Assembly (NCBI GenBank): GCA_036417435.1
Contig: CM070903.1
Location: 62,720,001-62,784,000, forward strand
DNA length: 64,000 bases
Source of the DNA: Inia geoffrensis
Lineage: Eukaryota > Chordata > Mammalia > Artiodactyla > Iniidae
Direction of reading: 5' to 3'
The position numbers and the translations under genes were made by a program. Below are positions 45,501 to 58,408 of the stretch, in pieces; the first letter of the stretch is position 1; each line of letters begins with the position of its first letter. A model generated the notes under the pieces. It did not search any database, was not told the DNA's origin, and was given only the letters and a program-made list of their open reading frames with translations.

Positions 45501-46129
45501 TTTATTTTTTTGTTACCACCTCAGAAAGTGCCATGTTAAGCTAATTATCTTCTCCCTAGATTAGACCTCTGACTCCCCTACTCTTGAACAATATCTTTTT
45601 GGAGACACCAGACATTCCCAGTTATGCAGCTCATAATATGGAAATAATTACTCTATCTTCCCTCATGAAAGCCATCCTATCAGTTACCAATTCTATTTGC
45701 AATGCCTTTTATGTCTTTTTCCTTCTTCTGCCAGCCTTTCTTAACCAGCATTCTAGAATAGAACCAAGACCTAATACCCTAAGGCCCTAAAGCCTGTAAT
45801 TGTAGGTAATGAATTAATCTCCTCCCTGTACATCTAGACCAGTACTAGTTACACGCCATACTTTGCAGAATGGAGGAAACACTCAAATCATTTTTTTAAG
45901 GGTTCTGTGGTTCACGTGAGAAACCCCAGGTAAGAAAGGCTGGATAGTCACCAAAATTCCCTGCTTTCTTGGCATCATCTTTGCACACTGTCTGCTGGTT
46001 AATATTACTTTTCAATCCCCTTTTTCTCAAAATTTCAATGGCTTTTCTTGTTTAGAACATCAATTTTAATTTATTTATTTATAATTGTTTTTCAAGGCTT
46101 ATCAGAATCTGGTACCAATCTCCTATTCT
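42543..46129. other. Mostly unique intronic sequence
   Basis: About 3.6 kb with no recognised transposon, only short simple repeats (CA near 44072; poly-A at 45198). No exon with a supported splice structure is seen. Candidate regulatory intronic DNA, untested. Confidence 0.45.
45198..45224 (+). repeat. 27-A homopolymer
   Basis: An uninterrupted run of 27 A with no SINE or L1 body recognisable in front of it, and a short tandem 'tacttaag' repeat about 60-80 bp upstream (45118-45143). Confidence 0.95.
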
Positions 46130-46260
46130 TGCCTTACCTCCTACTGGCTCTGCCATTGACTAGACTTGTGAATTTAAACAAATTTAATCTCTCTAGGCTA
46201 TCATTTCCCTCTATATAAAATAAAAGTATTGAACTAAATTGTCTCTAAGGCTTTCCAGCT
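46130..46260 (+). repeat. MIR SINE relic
   Basis: 'ctactggctctgccattgac', 'tagacttgtgaatttaaaca', 'aatctctctaggctatcatt', 'ccctctatataaaataaaag' parallel forward MIR. Confidence 0.75.
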
Positions 46261-46724
46261 TATGGAATAGCATGTTCTATAGCAAAGCTCCTCCTCCACT
46301 GTGGCACTTTGTCTTAGCCACACTTAGCATGGATTTAAGTATTAGTGTCCCTATACTTTTGTTTATTGTCATTTCCACTACTTGGAAAGTCCCCTTGGTG
46401 CCGAGTTCAATTTCACCCACACTCTGAGGCCTGAATCATGAGTTATCTCATTTGTGAAGGCTTTCCTGATGGCCAGTGACTTCTTCCCCTCTTAGATCTT
46501 CAGTATCACACGCTACCATTCCTGTTTATTCAGCCTTCACTAAACAGAGCCGTACTTGATTATCCATTGGTATTTGTATGTACCTGATCTTCCCGAACTA
46601 GTTTGCAAACTCTTTGAAGTTAAGGTATTGAGTTCAGAGCCTGGCTCAAGAAACACATTTGATTGTCTCTGGGGGAGTTTACAGGACAAATAGATGGATC
46701 TGTAAACTCTCAGAAAGACAAGTG

Positions 46725-48360
46725 GAACTATCTTGCCTGACCTCTCTGGGACATTTCAAACCATGAAACATGCCTTCTCTTTACTTTCTTGGCTCCATAA
46801 CACCTATTTCTGCTGTTTTTTTCTCTTCTCTATCCTTGGCTTCACATTCTTTTTTTTTCTCCCTTGGCTCCTCTTTCTCTCTCCGCCCCTGAAAAGTTGT
46901 TGTTATGCAGGCTTTTGTCCTTATTCTTGCAAGTTCTTAGTCAACAGAAGTTCCAAGACTAATCTAAGCTGTGCCCACGACTCCTACATGACAAATGGGT
47001 CTCAAATTCTCCAGGCTCTGTAGCCAAGTCTACTTCCCGGGCTCTAGAGCTTTGTATCCAACTGTCCACTAGAAATCTTGTCCTGATGACCCACAGGAGC
47101 CCAATCTCCACATGTCCTAAAAATAAGTCTTCATCTCTTTTTCCCAAATCTCTTCCCCATTCGCATCCAGTCATCTAAATGGAAATGGAACCCTGATTAA
47201 TTCCCCCAGTCTTCCTTTTATTGTTAGATGCTACTACTTTTTCTAGTTTCTGTAAGTAGAAAACAAACAAAATAGCCATTCGTTCTTCCTTTGCCATCAC
47301 CCTCTACCTCAAAAATACGTCGTCTCTGTCCCTTGTTCTTCATCTCCACTATCATCTCTAACCCAGTTGTCTCTCATGGAGACTGACACAACAGCCTTCC
47401 CATCTAATCTCCTGTCTTTCACCCTCAACATTTTATAATCATTCTCCCCTCAGTAGAAAAAATGGTCTTTTAAAAAGTTTCTATCAGATCATGTGTTTCC
47501 ACTATTTAAAAACCTTTGATAGCCTCCTATTCCACATAGAACCAAAACCAAACTCATTACTGCTAAGGCCTATAAAAGTCTACATAATCCAGGACTTGTC
47601 CCCTCTTCTGAATTTTTCTTTTAACCAAACACTTCTTGCTTACCAAGTCTATTGGCCTCCTTTTAGTTTTTAAAACACACCAAGCACATTCCCTCTTCAA
47701 AGCCTTTGCGTCTGTTACTCTCTCTACCCAGAATGCTCTTTCTCTTACTCTTTACTTGAGAGGCCTTCTGTGACAAATCCATCTGAGTGGTGTCCAGGTT
47801 ACTTTCTAACACATCACCCCACTTCTTTTGTTTTCTTTAAGAATTGTTCTCAATCTGATTTTTAAAAAATTTACTTGCTAATTTTCTGGTCCCTGCCTAT
47901 CTCTTCAAACTTCAAAATCTACCCCTCTTCACATCCCACACTCCACTGTAATTGTACAATTTCATGGAACAACCCATATTACTTCATCCTTTCCCCCTTT
48001 CTAAACACTATTCCTTTTGCCTGGAATACCTTCCTTTCCCTTCTTTTCTACATAACACCTTTCTAATGTATTTCCACAATGTGGCTAGAGTTGTTTTTTT
48101 CTTTGTGGAGACTCCCTGATCCTCCAAGCAGATATGTTGATCTTTCCTTTGTGCCATCATTGTGTCTAGTACATGCCTATACTACAACATTCCACAGACT
48201 TTATTATAAATATTAATTTACATGTCTGTCTCTTTTGCTATTCTAAAATCTCCCTTTGTGTAGCAATCATGTTTCGTTTATTGTCTTATGTATATAGCCT
48301 TAGTTCAATGCTTTGCACATAATAGGCTCCCATTAAATAGAAGTTGAGTAAATGAAGCCC
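46725..48360 (+). repeat. Ancient LINE 3' region (L1ME/L2-type)
   Basis: The order is 'tcagatcatgtgtttccact', 'aacctttgatagcctcctat', 'ggcctataaaagtctacata', 'cagaatgctctttctcttac', 'gagaggccttctgtgacaaa', 'tgctttgcacataataggct' and a tail 'gttgagtaaatgaa'. It is the same family as 38380-39720 and one of the longest copies in the window. No functional reading frame remains. Confidence 0.7.
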
Positions 48361-49920
48361 ACACATATGACCAAATATCAGTGTCTAATGAGTTGTATGT
48401 GATGGCAAAATTTGGTTAAGTCTAAGGCAAACATTGCCCAATTCCCACCAATTAATCATGGAACCTGCCCACTCTGGCACACTTTATAATTAGGCACCTG
48501 ATAGATATCTCACACAGAGCTAAGACCGCACAGACTTGGATCTCACCCAAGTGGTGCCAGCTGGTTGCTTCAGCAAATAACAGTCCCCATTTTGTAGAGA
48601 CATACTCCAACATGGAAAGATAGCCATACTTGACAGTATAAACTTCTTATGATTTGGGCTAAGGATGAATGGCAGTTTAAAGTTATATATATTTTAACCC
48701 ATTAATATGCCTTCCAAGCTAGGTGCTAAACATTCAACCTTTTCATAATACCTAAAACTGCTGACTTCTGAAACCCCTCCCAGAGGAATCCCGGTGAAGT
48801 TTCACACCCTTCCTCTTTGTTAATGATATGACTTGTAGTTGCATGTACACATTCTCTTACTCCTTTTACTCTCTTTAATTTCAAATTAGAAAAAAAAATA
48901 TGCACTATGATGTTGAATTGTTGTTTTTTCTGGTGACTGTCTATGTGCTATGGAAGCATCCACCTGTCTGATGTTGTTTATCCCCAAACTGATAAACAAA
49001 AGGCAAGAGTTTCCTACAGGGGAAGGAAGAAACAAATGGCCAGGTAATCATTGACTTAACAACACCTAGCATATGTCTCTTACAAAAATATTCGTTCTGG
49101 GGAGTGGAGCTGAGGAGGAATGGATCCCCCCTTGGAATTCTGGAGAGGGAGAAATAATCTTCAGTGTAGTCTGTTTCCTCTTTAAGAATATATATGAGAA
49201 TCAAGAAAACAGAAGAATGTTTCATGGTCATTAGGTAGCTAGGTCCCTTTGAACCAAAGCTATATAACATAGAGATTAAAAATACTTTTTTTGGTCTGGC
49301 TGGAAACTTAAACCCTCTTTTAGATTGCTTTCTTCAGGAAATGATATTCTAAGTTTCAAGCTGCTAACTTGCAAAACGAACTTTGGAAACAAATCTCATT
49401 TATAGGTTGGGGTAATGCTCACTCCAAAATCAAATTTGGGAAGGACCAAAAGAATATAATTTTCCAGTTTAGGGAACGGATGAGCATAAGGAAGGCAAGC
49501 TGAAGCAGACTTCAGCTGAAAAACATGAGTCACTTTTCTCAGTTGTACATTTTTTATTTCAGTAATTACAGGGGAGGTGGAGAAGACACATGAGTAGTTT
49601 GGTTTGCTGAGAAAGTAGATGAGAGAAGCAAGTATTCAATGTTGGAGAAGTTGGGTTGGTGGGATATGGTAGAATTTTGAAAGACCCACTGGACATGGGT
49701 GGAACCCTTGGAGCCATTTCTAGAAGATGTAAATTTTAAGTTGCCAATGACCTTATCGTACTCCAGGAATAGCCAATAAATCTGGGTTTTTCTGATTAAA
49801 CAAAATTTCATCCTAATTCTCTGGAACTGAGAAGGGAGTTTTCCTTGGATTCCAGTGGGTGGTCAACAAGTCAGGCCTAAGTTGGTACAAAAAGATTAGA
49901 GAATAGACTAAATAGACTAG
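48361..49920. other. Unassigned intronic sequence
   Basis: No repeat or exon recognised. Confidence 0.45.
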
Positions 49921-50172
49921 AGGATAACAAACTCTACTAGGCACTCTATCCATATAAGCTTTTATTGCCTCCTAACATTAAGTGGTGCTATCTTCACCAC
50001 CTGAAATGCTTTCTTTCCTCCATCTGCCAAACTATGTTCTGCCTCTAAAAATTCTGTTGAAAAATCACCTCTTTTATAAAATCATTCCAGATCTTTCCTC
50101 ATTCTCTGTCTGGATCCATGCTGCAATCACTATAGTAACCTCCCTAGTAAGTCTTCTCCCCCCATGTAGTTT
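49921..50172 (+). repeat. Possible ancient LINE 3' fragment
   Basis: 'cacctgaaatgctttctttc', 'tctgttgaaaaatcacctct' and 'taaaatcattccagatcttt' resemble the same LINE 3' family as 46725-48360, weakly. Confidence 0.4.
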
Positions 50173-50173
50173 A

Positions 50174-50206
50174 TGTGTGTGTGTGTGTATATGTATACAT
50201 ACATAC

Positions 50207-50246
<40 letters not shown>
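50174..50246 (+). repeat. (GT)n/(GA)n compound microsatellite
   Basis: GT units, a 'tatatgtatacatacataca' bridge, then GA units with one AAA interruption. Confidence 0.95.
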
Positions 50247-50251
<5 letters not shown>

Positions 50252-50459
50252 AGAGAAGAGAAAGAGCATTTATATGTTTTGTATTTACTGTCCTTTTCTG
50301 TTTCCCCTAGACACTGCTTAAGTTTCATTCCTGGGTTCGCCACTGTTCCAGATTTCACAAGGCACTGTTCAAGGCTTCCTACTAACTACCTTTTTATTTA
50401 ATCTCCCAGGGAAAAGTTGTCATTCTCTTTCACTATATACCTGATGGTAATAATTATCA

Positions 50460-50710
50460 TTGATTAGTAGAGCTAAAGGGATCTTAGAGATTATCTAGTT
50501 GTTTAACTTCTTTTGAGCCACAGAACTTTTGATCCCAGATATTTCTCAGAATCCAAATACATAAAATAGGTAAAAGGTGCTATTTGGCCAGAGCAGAGTT
50601 TGGTGGCCCAGCCTTCTGTCCTGTCAGTCCCCTCCTCTCTGCTCTGAGGCTCCTCTGAGGAAGCCTAGGGAGCAGAATTTGGGAAACACTGATCTATGTC
50701 CAGTCCTTCA
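50460..50710. repeat. Possible DNA-transposon relic
   Basis: 'tttgagccacagaacttttg' at one end and 'agaatttgggaaacactgat' at the other resemble ends of old hAT-type elements; assignment is weak. Confidence 0.3.
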
Positions 50711-51030
50711 TGGTGCAGGTGTTGGGAAGTTAAGGTATTTGGCTCAGAAAAGCCTGAGCTGGAATTTCTTCCTATGTCAGTGCCACTTCTTTCAGAGGGG
50801 TAAAAGAGGATCATGCTTTCAATTTCTGGATGTACATATCCCTGAGTATTATAAATTTGTGAAGTCAGCATTTATGTGGTTCATAAGTGGACAGGGTTCT
50901 TTCACAAATGAAGACTAGAAGTTTTTGTGTTTTCCACCTTTTGACTCATTTATCTTACTTTTCAATTAGTCTTTTTTCTATCAGGACTAACTTTGTGAGA
51001 AAATATTTTCCTCCAATGTTATATGAAAGT

Positions 51031-51165
51031 CACTTATTCATTCAATAAACATTTATTAACCATCTACTAAGCCAGAAATTATAAAGAATACTGGAAATAT
51101 AGAAATAATTTTCTTAAAAAAAGAAACACTCTCTACCCTTAAGTGGCTCACAGTATAGTGTGGTA
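51031..51165 (-). repeat. L2-type LINE 3' relic
   Basis: 'ttattcattcaataaacatt', 'aagccagaaattataaagaa' and 'acccttaagtggctcacagt' match reverse-orientation L2-type 3' sequence. Confidence 0.65.
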
Positions 51166-51394
51166 GACCTCTCTATGTCTACTTCAAAGTGTATATTCTA
51201 CAATGTGCTCCTGGATAATTTTATTAATATCAGGTGTATTTTCCTAATTGTTAAGGGATGTTTTCCACTGTAAGAATGCACTAGTGTTTCTTCTCATGTA
51301 GATGTGACTACCCAATCTGCCTTGGAGACCTGGAGAGTGAGTTTTGTGAATAAGAGAACATTCACAGGTACTAAGATTTAAATACTGCAAAGCC

Positions 51395-51490
51395 AGAGGA
51401 TTTTTAAGGATTAAATGAGTTAATATATGTAAAATACTTGGAACTATACTTGGCATATAGTGAGCACTAATGTTAGCTATTACTTGTTAT
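51395..51490 (+). repeat. MIR 3' end
   Basis: 'ggattaaatgagttaatata', 'tgtaaaatacttggaactat' and 'tggcatatagtgagcactaa' are the forward MIR 3' end, well preserved. Confidence 0.85.
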
Positions 51491-51584
51491 TGTTGATGTT
51501 GTTGATGATGATGATTTGGGTCTACGTTAAAGGAATCATGTCAAGTATTTTTTGGTAGGAATTCTTCAAGGACTAGTTTCTGGA

Positions 51585-51586
<2 letters not shown>

Positions 51587-51619
<33 letters not shown>
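51587..51619 (+). repeat. (TG)n microsatellite
   Basis: About 16 uninterrupted TG units. Confidence 0.97.
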
Positions 51620-51621
<2 letters not shown>

Positions 51622-52229
51622 ATGTCTAAGGTTTAAGGAACTTACATTTGGTTAATTGAGAAATGAGATATTAATGTCGCTGATTTAAATTTTGCCCACC
51701 CTGTGCTCTCAATAGTTTTTAGGACTAATAGATATTGGTTCTTGGAGTCTGGAACTCAGAGATATAATTAGCCTATCTTACAGATGTGGTCAATAAAATA
51801 AGAATAGAAGTTTAAGCTTCCTTCACACTTAGAAGGTACAGAGACTTATCTCTTCCAGGCAACTGGAATGTGAGCATCTCAAGACCTAAACTCAGCCACT
51901 CTGAATCTTCAAGGAATGATGTAAAGATGCAATGGCAATGATAAATTATCCTCAGAGATGGTGTTTGGGGTCTGGGTCTGGCATTTGGGGTCTGGGGTCT
52001 GTGGTACCCACGAACTGATGTCCTAACCAGTCAGGGGTCTCACCTTGACTCTGTTTCTTGGATCCAGCTTGCTTTCCTTGCTTCCTGACTATTTTTTGAG
52101 CCTTGTTCTCTGAACTTCCCATCAATAATGTGAGCTCTGCTATTATCTGAATCCAGTCTAGTTTCTATGCTTGCATGCAAGAATCTGACTGGTACAATCC
52201 TATACTCAAGAAATCAGACCAAATCTACT

Positions 52230-52545
52230 AATATTTTTCACCGTGTTATGGCAGCAGCCTCAGGGCTTCTGTTCTTGCTGTTCCATCTGCCTGAAATGCT
52301 TTGTTCACACCTATTCTCGTGACTTTTGCTCCCTTACTTCCTCAGGGCTCTGCCCAAATCTCACCTGTGTAGATCTCATCGAGGAGGCTTTCTCTCATCA
52401 TCCTATATAAAGCAGACCCCACCCTATACTTCCTTTCTCTCCTTTTTTATTCTCTTTCATTATACCACTACAAAAATGCTTACTTATCTCTCCTTTTACA
52501 TTTTAATTGTTTAAGTATTTGAGGAGAATTTTCCTGCTGTGGTAA
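52230..52545 (+). repeat. Ancient LINE 3' fragment
   Basis: 'tcttgctgttccatctgcct', 'gaaatgctttgttcacacct', 'gctctgcccaaatctcacct' and 'gaggaggctttctctcatca' match the L1ME/L2-type 3' region seen elsewhere in intron 1. Confidence 0.7.
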
Positions 52546-53997
52546 ATTTATACTCATTAAATTTTCAAATATGATGGTATTATTTATTTACTTGATGCAG
52601 GCGCCGTAAGGGGAAATGCTTGCTTTTGCCAGTGGTACCATGTGGCTTTGACTGATTATTGTATTTTACCTGATAGTCTTTGGACAGAACTATCAGCGTG
52701 ATGAATGGGTGAGAGTGGGAGGAGTTCAAACGCTGGTTGAGAAAGGATAACAAACCTGTAGCAATAAGTCAGACACCAGGAGGCATTCTAAACACTGAAT
52801 AAGATAGAACATCCATCGCATGTCCTATTTGCATTCCAGGTTACACTTCAAAGAGTCAACGTGGCAAAAACATTCCAAGATAAAACTAGCAAGATCTTCT
52901 AGAAAAAATTTAAGTTGCCAGGCAAAAAGAAAAATCCTTTTTGGTTACTGAGTGTGCCGTGATTCCACATGGTTGTAGTTGCAGCTAGAATTCTGCATCT
53001 ACGTTTTCTCAGCATCAGTCATTTATAATCTGATGGAGATTTAAATAAAAATGAAAAATTTCAAGACATTCCAACATTCTAAGAGAACAATTGATTTGTG
53101 GGAATTAAAGAATAGAACGCAGAATAACAAACTGTGGCACAATGGCCAGGCACTGGGTTCTGGGATTATAACCTAATTTTGAATCAAAACCTAATCCCTT
53201 GGCATTCTCGAAGCCTGATCTTCATCAGAGGCTTCATTCCAGGACAGAAGTGAGGTGGTAACTTTGCTAATGTGGGGCATCTTCAGCATGCCTGGATCCC
53301 TCTGACATTCTCTTTGAGGCAGAGAGCCTAAAAAAGCTACCATTCGATCTTTCTCCTTTCCCCAAAGAGAAACATCTTTAAGGTGCATGTATGGCTGGCC
53401 CCTGTATTATTTTGGTTTATCAAGAGATCACCTATCACTTTCATAGTATCTTCAAGTTCGAAGCGATTTTAGAAGTCATCTTGTCTATGAAATCATTGAT
53501 TTATTCATTAGGAAATGTTTATTAAGTGTCTACTATAAATTAAAGGATGTAGACTGAAAAAATGAATCACATATGCTTGTCCCCTCTATAGGATGCATGA
53601 ATTCCTCTCCATGACATCATGATGAGGTTGGAGTTCAGCCTTCACTGGAATATCTCCAACATTTTGGGTGTGGTTGCTATTCATTTATAGCACTCCTCAA
53701 TAGAGAGAAAGCAGGCTAACCTCACTTAAAAGGGTAGCAGGGCCCAACCAAAACTTTGCCTACCTGCCATCATTCAAAAAGTCAGATGCAGAGTCCTTGA
53801 AGTCAAAGTCGAATACGTGAAGCTCTGGACAGTTAATTTAGTGAACTCTTTCACCTTTGTCTTCTTGTCTTGATCCCTGACAAACTTCACTGTGCCTCGC
53901 CATTCTTCATGCTCATCCAGAGATGGGAGCTAAATACCAAATTTGGATATTTGTAACCAATGAGTTCTATTCTCTTGTTGCCACAAAAAAATATCTC
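52546..53997. other. Mostly unique intronic sequence
   Basis: A weak L2-like stretch at 53500-53560 ('gtttattaagtgtctactat'); otherwise nothing recognised. Confidence 0.45.
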
Positions 53998-54005
53998 CAA
54001 ACCTC

Positions 54006-54125
54006 TTTTTTTTTTTTTTTTTTTGCCACATGGCATGCAGAATCCTAGTTCCCTGACCTGGGATCAAACCCACAACCCCTGCAGTGGCAGTGTGGAGCCC
54101 TAGCCACTGGACCGCCAGGGAAGTC
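54006..54125 (-). mobile_element. Short CHR-type SINE, reverse orientation
   Basis: T-tail, 'ccacatggcatgcagaatcc', 'tagttccctgacctgggatc', 'aaacccacaacccctgcagt' and 'gccactggaccgccagggaa'. More diverged than the CHR-1-type copies; no clean target duplication was found. Confidence 0.9.
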
Positions 54126-54857
54126 TCCTGTTGTGTCCCCAGACCTCTTAATGTATTTCAGAACACTTTCGCTTCTCAATGAATGAAGCTTCATCAGCTC
54201 AGTTTAGTTTTGTTTGCACAGAAAAATCAAGCTTTGGAATAAATCTAGAGTGTTAAAATGAAATCCCTACAGTTGTCAAATGCTTTGAAATAGCTCAAGA
54301 AAAACACTTATTGAGGCTTTTCAGCATTTGGCCTTGGCAAGAATTTAGGTATTAAGAGTTCCCACAAAATGAAAAATAAAATGGCATGCAAATATATACA
54401 CATATACACAAAACCCAGACTATGGACTTTTAGGAATTTTTGAGATTTCTAGTTTGGGTCTAAGGTGATGATCAACTGTCATTTGTCAGAACTTTGGTTT
54501 AATAACAATTTTAAGAAATTGAACAGTGGACTAACTTAAAGTTTTTTAAATGTGCTACTAAAACCAAAACATATTAGATTATGCTTCTTGATAAGATTAT
54601 TCTTGAACCATGATTTAAGATTCTTCTAATGTTCCCTCACTGTTGGGGTCCAGAAACTCAGGGCCAAGGGTAAGTCAGCCTTAGATAAACAGATTGTATG
54701 GCCTAGGCCACCAATCTGTCCAGCATTTGTGACCTATAAAGATTCTTCCTGCAAGCGTCTCTGCTTATGCCAACTGTTTATATGCACAGTGGCAACTTCC
54801 AAAGCTGTCATTCCCAGGTTTGCTTTGCTTATACAACTAGCTGTTACTGTGTTGGGA

Positions 54858-54892
54858 CTTTCTTTCTTTCCTTCTTTCTTTCTTCTTTCTTT

Positions 54893-54952
<60 letters not shown>

Positions 54953-55036
54953 TCATTCGTTCTTTCTTCCTCCCTCCCTTCCTTCCTTCCTTCCTTCCTT
55001 CCTTCCTTCCTTCCTTCCTTCCTTCTTTTTCCTTTC
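54858..55036 (+). repeat. (CTTT)n/(CTTC)n polypyrimidine microsatellite
   Basis: About 180 bp of almost pure pyrimidine: CTTT units to about 54952, a short 'cattcgttctttc' break, CCTCCCTC, then CTTC units. The minus strand is a purine tract with triplex potential. Open frames across it are repeat artefacts. Confidence 0.96.
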
Positions 55037-55499
55037 TTTGCCAAGAAAGGCTCAATTAACCCATGAGCTTGGTCAAGAATAGAAGTTGAAGGGAAGACCT
55101 GAAAATTACAGCCTTTAATTTTGCACAGTGTCTTGATGATGGAGCAAGGACTCAGGGATGGTTGCTATAGGTGGAGATTCAGAAAGAGTCTAATGAAAGA
55201 GCAGGAGGGGGCGATCACACATATGCTTCAAATCATTCTGAAGAAATGGAAGAAAATAGAAATAATCTAAGACAAAAGAGAGGAAGCTCTGCAGCTATTC
55301 TGAATTAAGCACATACCCTCAGAAATATTTGCAGTGCCCTAAATTAGTAGATTTCCACTTCTTATAGAGAAGATATAATCAGGAAAGATCTCGACCACAA
55401 GAGACCCCTCCACTGAGAATTATTTGCAATTTGGTGCCATATTGTGTGTCAGAAACCCTCTTCTCATCCTGTTTTATATGTTATGTATCTCTTTCCAGG
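55037..55499. other. Unassigned intronic sequence
   Basis: No repeat or exon recognised. Confidence 0.45.
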
Positions 55500-56130
55500 A
55501 AACTAAACAACCAACTCATGTGTCCTGAACCCCTACTATGGACCTAACTCTGTTACTAATATGTACTATGGGACATATTGTGATGGGCAGGGGAATATAA
55601 ACTCAACCATCAAGAAGGGGAAAGAAGGCTGATGTTTAAGAAATATGTACAAACTAAAGAATAATACTCTTGAAAATAGCAAAACAAGGCAGTGTGCAAT
55701 GAAAGGAAGTGGGTTCTGTGAGAGATCAGTGAGGGGTCATTGGAGGAGGCAGAGGAGCTTGAGGGCTTTAAGGGTGGGAAGAGTAGGAGAGTTTTCAAGA
55801 TGAGGGAGAAGAGACAGTATTCCAGCTAAGTGGGCTGGCATAGCTGCTTCTTGCAGAGCCTTGAGGAGACCGTTCTGAAAAATGTGAAGACTGTCTGATG
55901 GTAAGAGTTAGGAGGCGAAATAGGAGTGGAGATGAGGCTTAGCTAAAAAAGGAAAACAAAAATGGCCTGCTGTGGTAAGAACTTTGTACCATGAGCAGCT
56001 TTTGACTAAGGGAGAGACATGATGAAAGAGGTATTTATGGTACATAGGCATGGGGAGACTGGAAACAGGAAAGCAAGTTACAAGGTTATTTTTAAAGAAA
56101 ATAAGAATGAGCAAAAGAAGCCTTGAACTA
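55500..56130 (-). repeat. Ancient LINE 3' region relic
   Basis: In reverse orientation: 'acccctactatggacctaac', 'gagggctttaagggtgggaa', 'cagagccttgaggagaccgt', 'gggagagacatgatgaaaga' and 'ggcatggggagactggaaac' follow the reverse complement of the LINE 3' family at 38380-39720. Confidence 0.55.
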
Positions 56131-57604
56131 GGGTGTTCACAACTGGAATTGAAATGTAAAACTAATTGCAGACCTTTTGAGAAAAATGGACCATTTTCAG
56201 TTCCTATGGGACATGAAGAAATGTCTCTGTCAATACATGTGGTCTGTGACCCTTCTAATTTTTCTGATCAAGTGGCATGTGGTATAGGCAGTATGACAAG
56301 GCACGTCGCAGAAGTAGTCCCTGTTTTAGGCAATTACTATGGGCCTTTCTGCAGACCTATTCGCTTTTCATTTTCATTTCATTAGTTGTTGGATTGCTAA
56401 CTCTATATCCCACCTTTATTTTCTGCTTCTGACCCCTTCAGGTAGACCCTATCAAATATTCCTTCTGGGCCTCTGAGATTGGGGATTCCCTGGACACTAG
56501 ACTCTCAATCCTACTCTCTTCTCTAGTCTTGGACACCATCTTTAGCGTGGAACTCCATCACCCCATTTCAAACCCACTGAACTCTAGAAGCCAGGCCAAT
56601 TCACCCCAATTTGCCCTGTGATAGGTAGAGAAATGAAATATGATTATAAGATTTCCAGCTTAGATAGTGGAGTGGAAATACTCTGGGCAGAATTCATACA
56701 CTTGAAAGGAAGAGCTTGTTTGTAAGGAACATGATGGTTTTAAGTTCCAGCATGATCAGTATGAATGAGGCATCCAGAAATGACCGGCTGAAGATTCAGA
56801 AGTGGAGGGAGAGATAACAGGTGCAAGTGACTCAAAGGGAAATTGAAAGCTTATTCATCTTCATGGGCTTCAGTCGAGGGACAGTTAGACAGAGAAGAGC
56901 AGAGGGAAGGGCCTGGTCTCCCTTCAGTGGCAGAAGATACTTCATTAAAAGAAACAAAACTCAGTAAAAGAACCAGCCTAATCAGAATCAGAGAAGGCAG
57001 TAAGGAAAAAGCTTCAAAATAGAATGGTGAACACTATGAAATCAGAGTGATGCACAAGGATGAGAATGGAGAATAGACCACTGAATGTAGGATGACTATT
57101 AATAACCTCTGGGTGGACAATTTAGTAGAGTGGTGAAGATGAAAGATAGCAGGGGCTTCGGAGGGATAGAGATGGAAGAAATCCAGACAACTGGCAGAGA
57201 CCACACATTTTAAAATTTTGGCACTGAACAGAGGAAGAGAAATGAGATTGTAGGAAAAGGGTGTTTTTTTTCAAGCTAGGGAGAGACCTGTGTTAAAAGG
57301 AGGAAAGCATAGAGAAGGGTAGACTGAAAGGCTGAAGGAGGAAATAAATGTCACATCAATGAAGGAATGGGTTCAAATTCTTAGATTTCAGAAGGGTTCC
57401 CTGTGGAAAAATGATACCCCTTTGAAATAGAAAGGAAACAGAAGTGGATGAGAGGTTTGTTGAATTGGGGTGGTATATATGCAGGAGATCCTGCCAAAAT
57501 TCTGAACCCCCTCCCATTTTTTCCTAGGCGAAGAACTTTGATTGGATGCTCAGAGTAAAAATGGGGAAGCAAACACCTTCAGGGGAGTTTACTAAGCAAC
57601 ACTA
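56131..57604. other. Purine-rich intronic sequence
   Basis: No confident repeat; parts of 56740-57400 may extend the reverse LINE relic before it. No exon seen. Confidence 0.4.
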
Positions 57605-57760
57605 AGCAGCGTGTTCCCAAGTGGTTTATGGATCACCTGACTGTGTATCACCTAGAGAGGCTTTTAAAAAAGAAGGTTCCTGGAGGAGAGACTTCATTTT
57701 CAAGCTCCTCTGATGATTCTTTTGCGTGCAAATTTGGGAGCCAGTGCCTTGTTGGGAGGT
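57605..57760 (+). repeat. MER5A/B-like hAT MITE relic
   Basis: 'gtgttcccaagtggtttatg', 'gatcacctgactgtgtatca', 'gaaggttcctggaggagaga', 'ttttcaagctcctctgatga' and 'atttgggagccagtgc' keep the MER5 order. Confidence 0.6.
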
Positions 57761-58397
57761 GGAGCTATCTTGAAGACACTGTCTAATTTAGGAAGCTAGC
57801 AAGACGCTCCAACGTCTCTCATCCTGTGGCCATTTTAATCTTCACATCCCTCGCAGTGTTCCTTTCACTAGGTGTATTTCCATGGGAAAGAGAATAAAAC
57901 TCACACCAGCATAAACCTGCATGAGTTCTTGGTTAGATCCACAATAAATGGGAAAGTGTTAAGGTATATCTATAACCAAAAAGAAAACCTCAATACTTAC
58001 TGATCATGTGCACACATGCAATTTAGATGATATAAACCACTTATTTTTTCCACTGAATTTCCATTCAGTCCATTAAGAGCTTACTTCAGGTAGGCATCTG
58101 GGTGTCCCCATCTCTCTCTGGGCTCCCTTTCTGTTCTCTTTCCTCCAACCCACAATTTTCTACTTTAATGTCCCTCCTCCTCCCCTACAACCCTAGACTT
58201 CAGATGGGACGTTAGATCTTTATGGTTCTGTGCATTGTGCCATGTTCTGTCCTAGAGGGTCAGCATTAGAAGCTTCAGATGTTTGGTCCCTAGAGCTTTA
58301 AAAGCTGCACGTGGAGAAGATTAACTGACATTTGCTTGCTAAACTTGACCACCTCTTGTAGCATAACATTGACATATTGTTATGTATCAAAAACAGT
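57761..58397. other. Unassigned intronic sequence
   Basis: No repeat or exon recognised. Confidence 0.45.
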
Positions 58398-58408
58398 CAT
58401 TGTTTCTT

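Noticed and set aside
49982..50401. 139-codon plus-strand open frame with REREREREREREKREEK
   Set aside because: The centre is the GT/GA microsatellite and the flanks look like LINE 3' relic. No conserved domain.
54729..55082. 117-codon open frame rich in FLSFFLSFF, and the opposite-strand RKERKKERKKE frames
   Set aside because: They are translations of the CTTT/CTTC microsatellite, which is open in several frames by composition alone.
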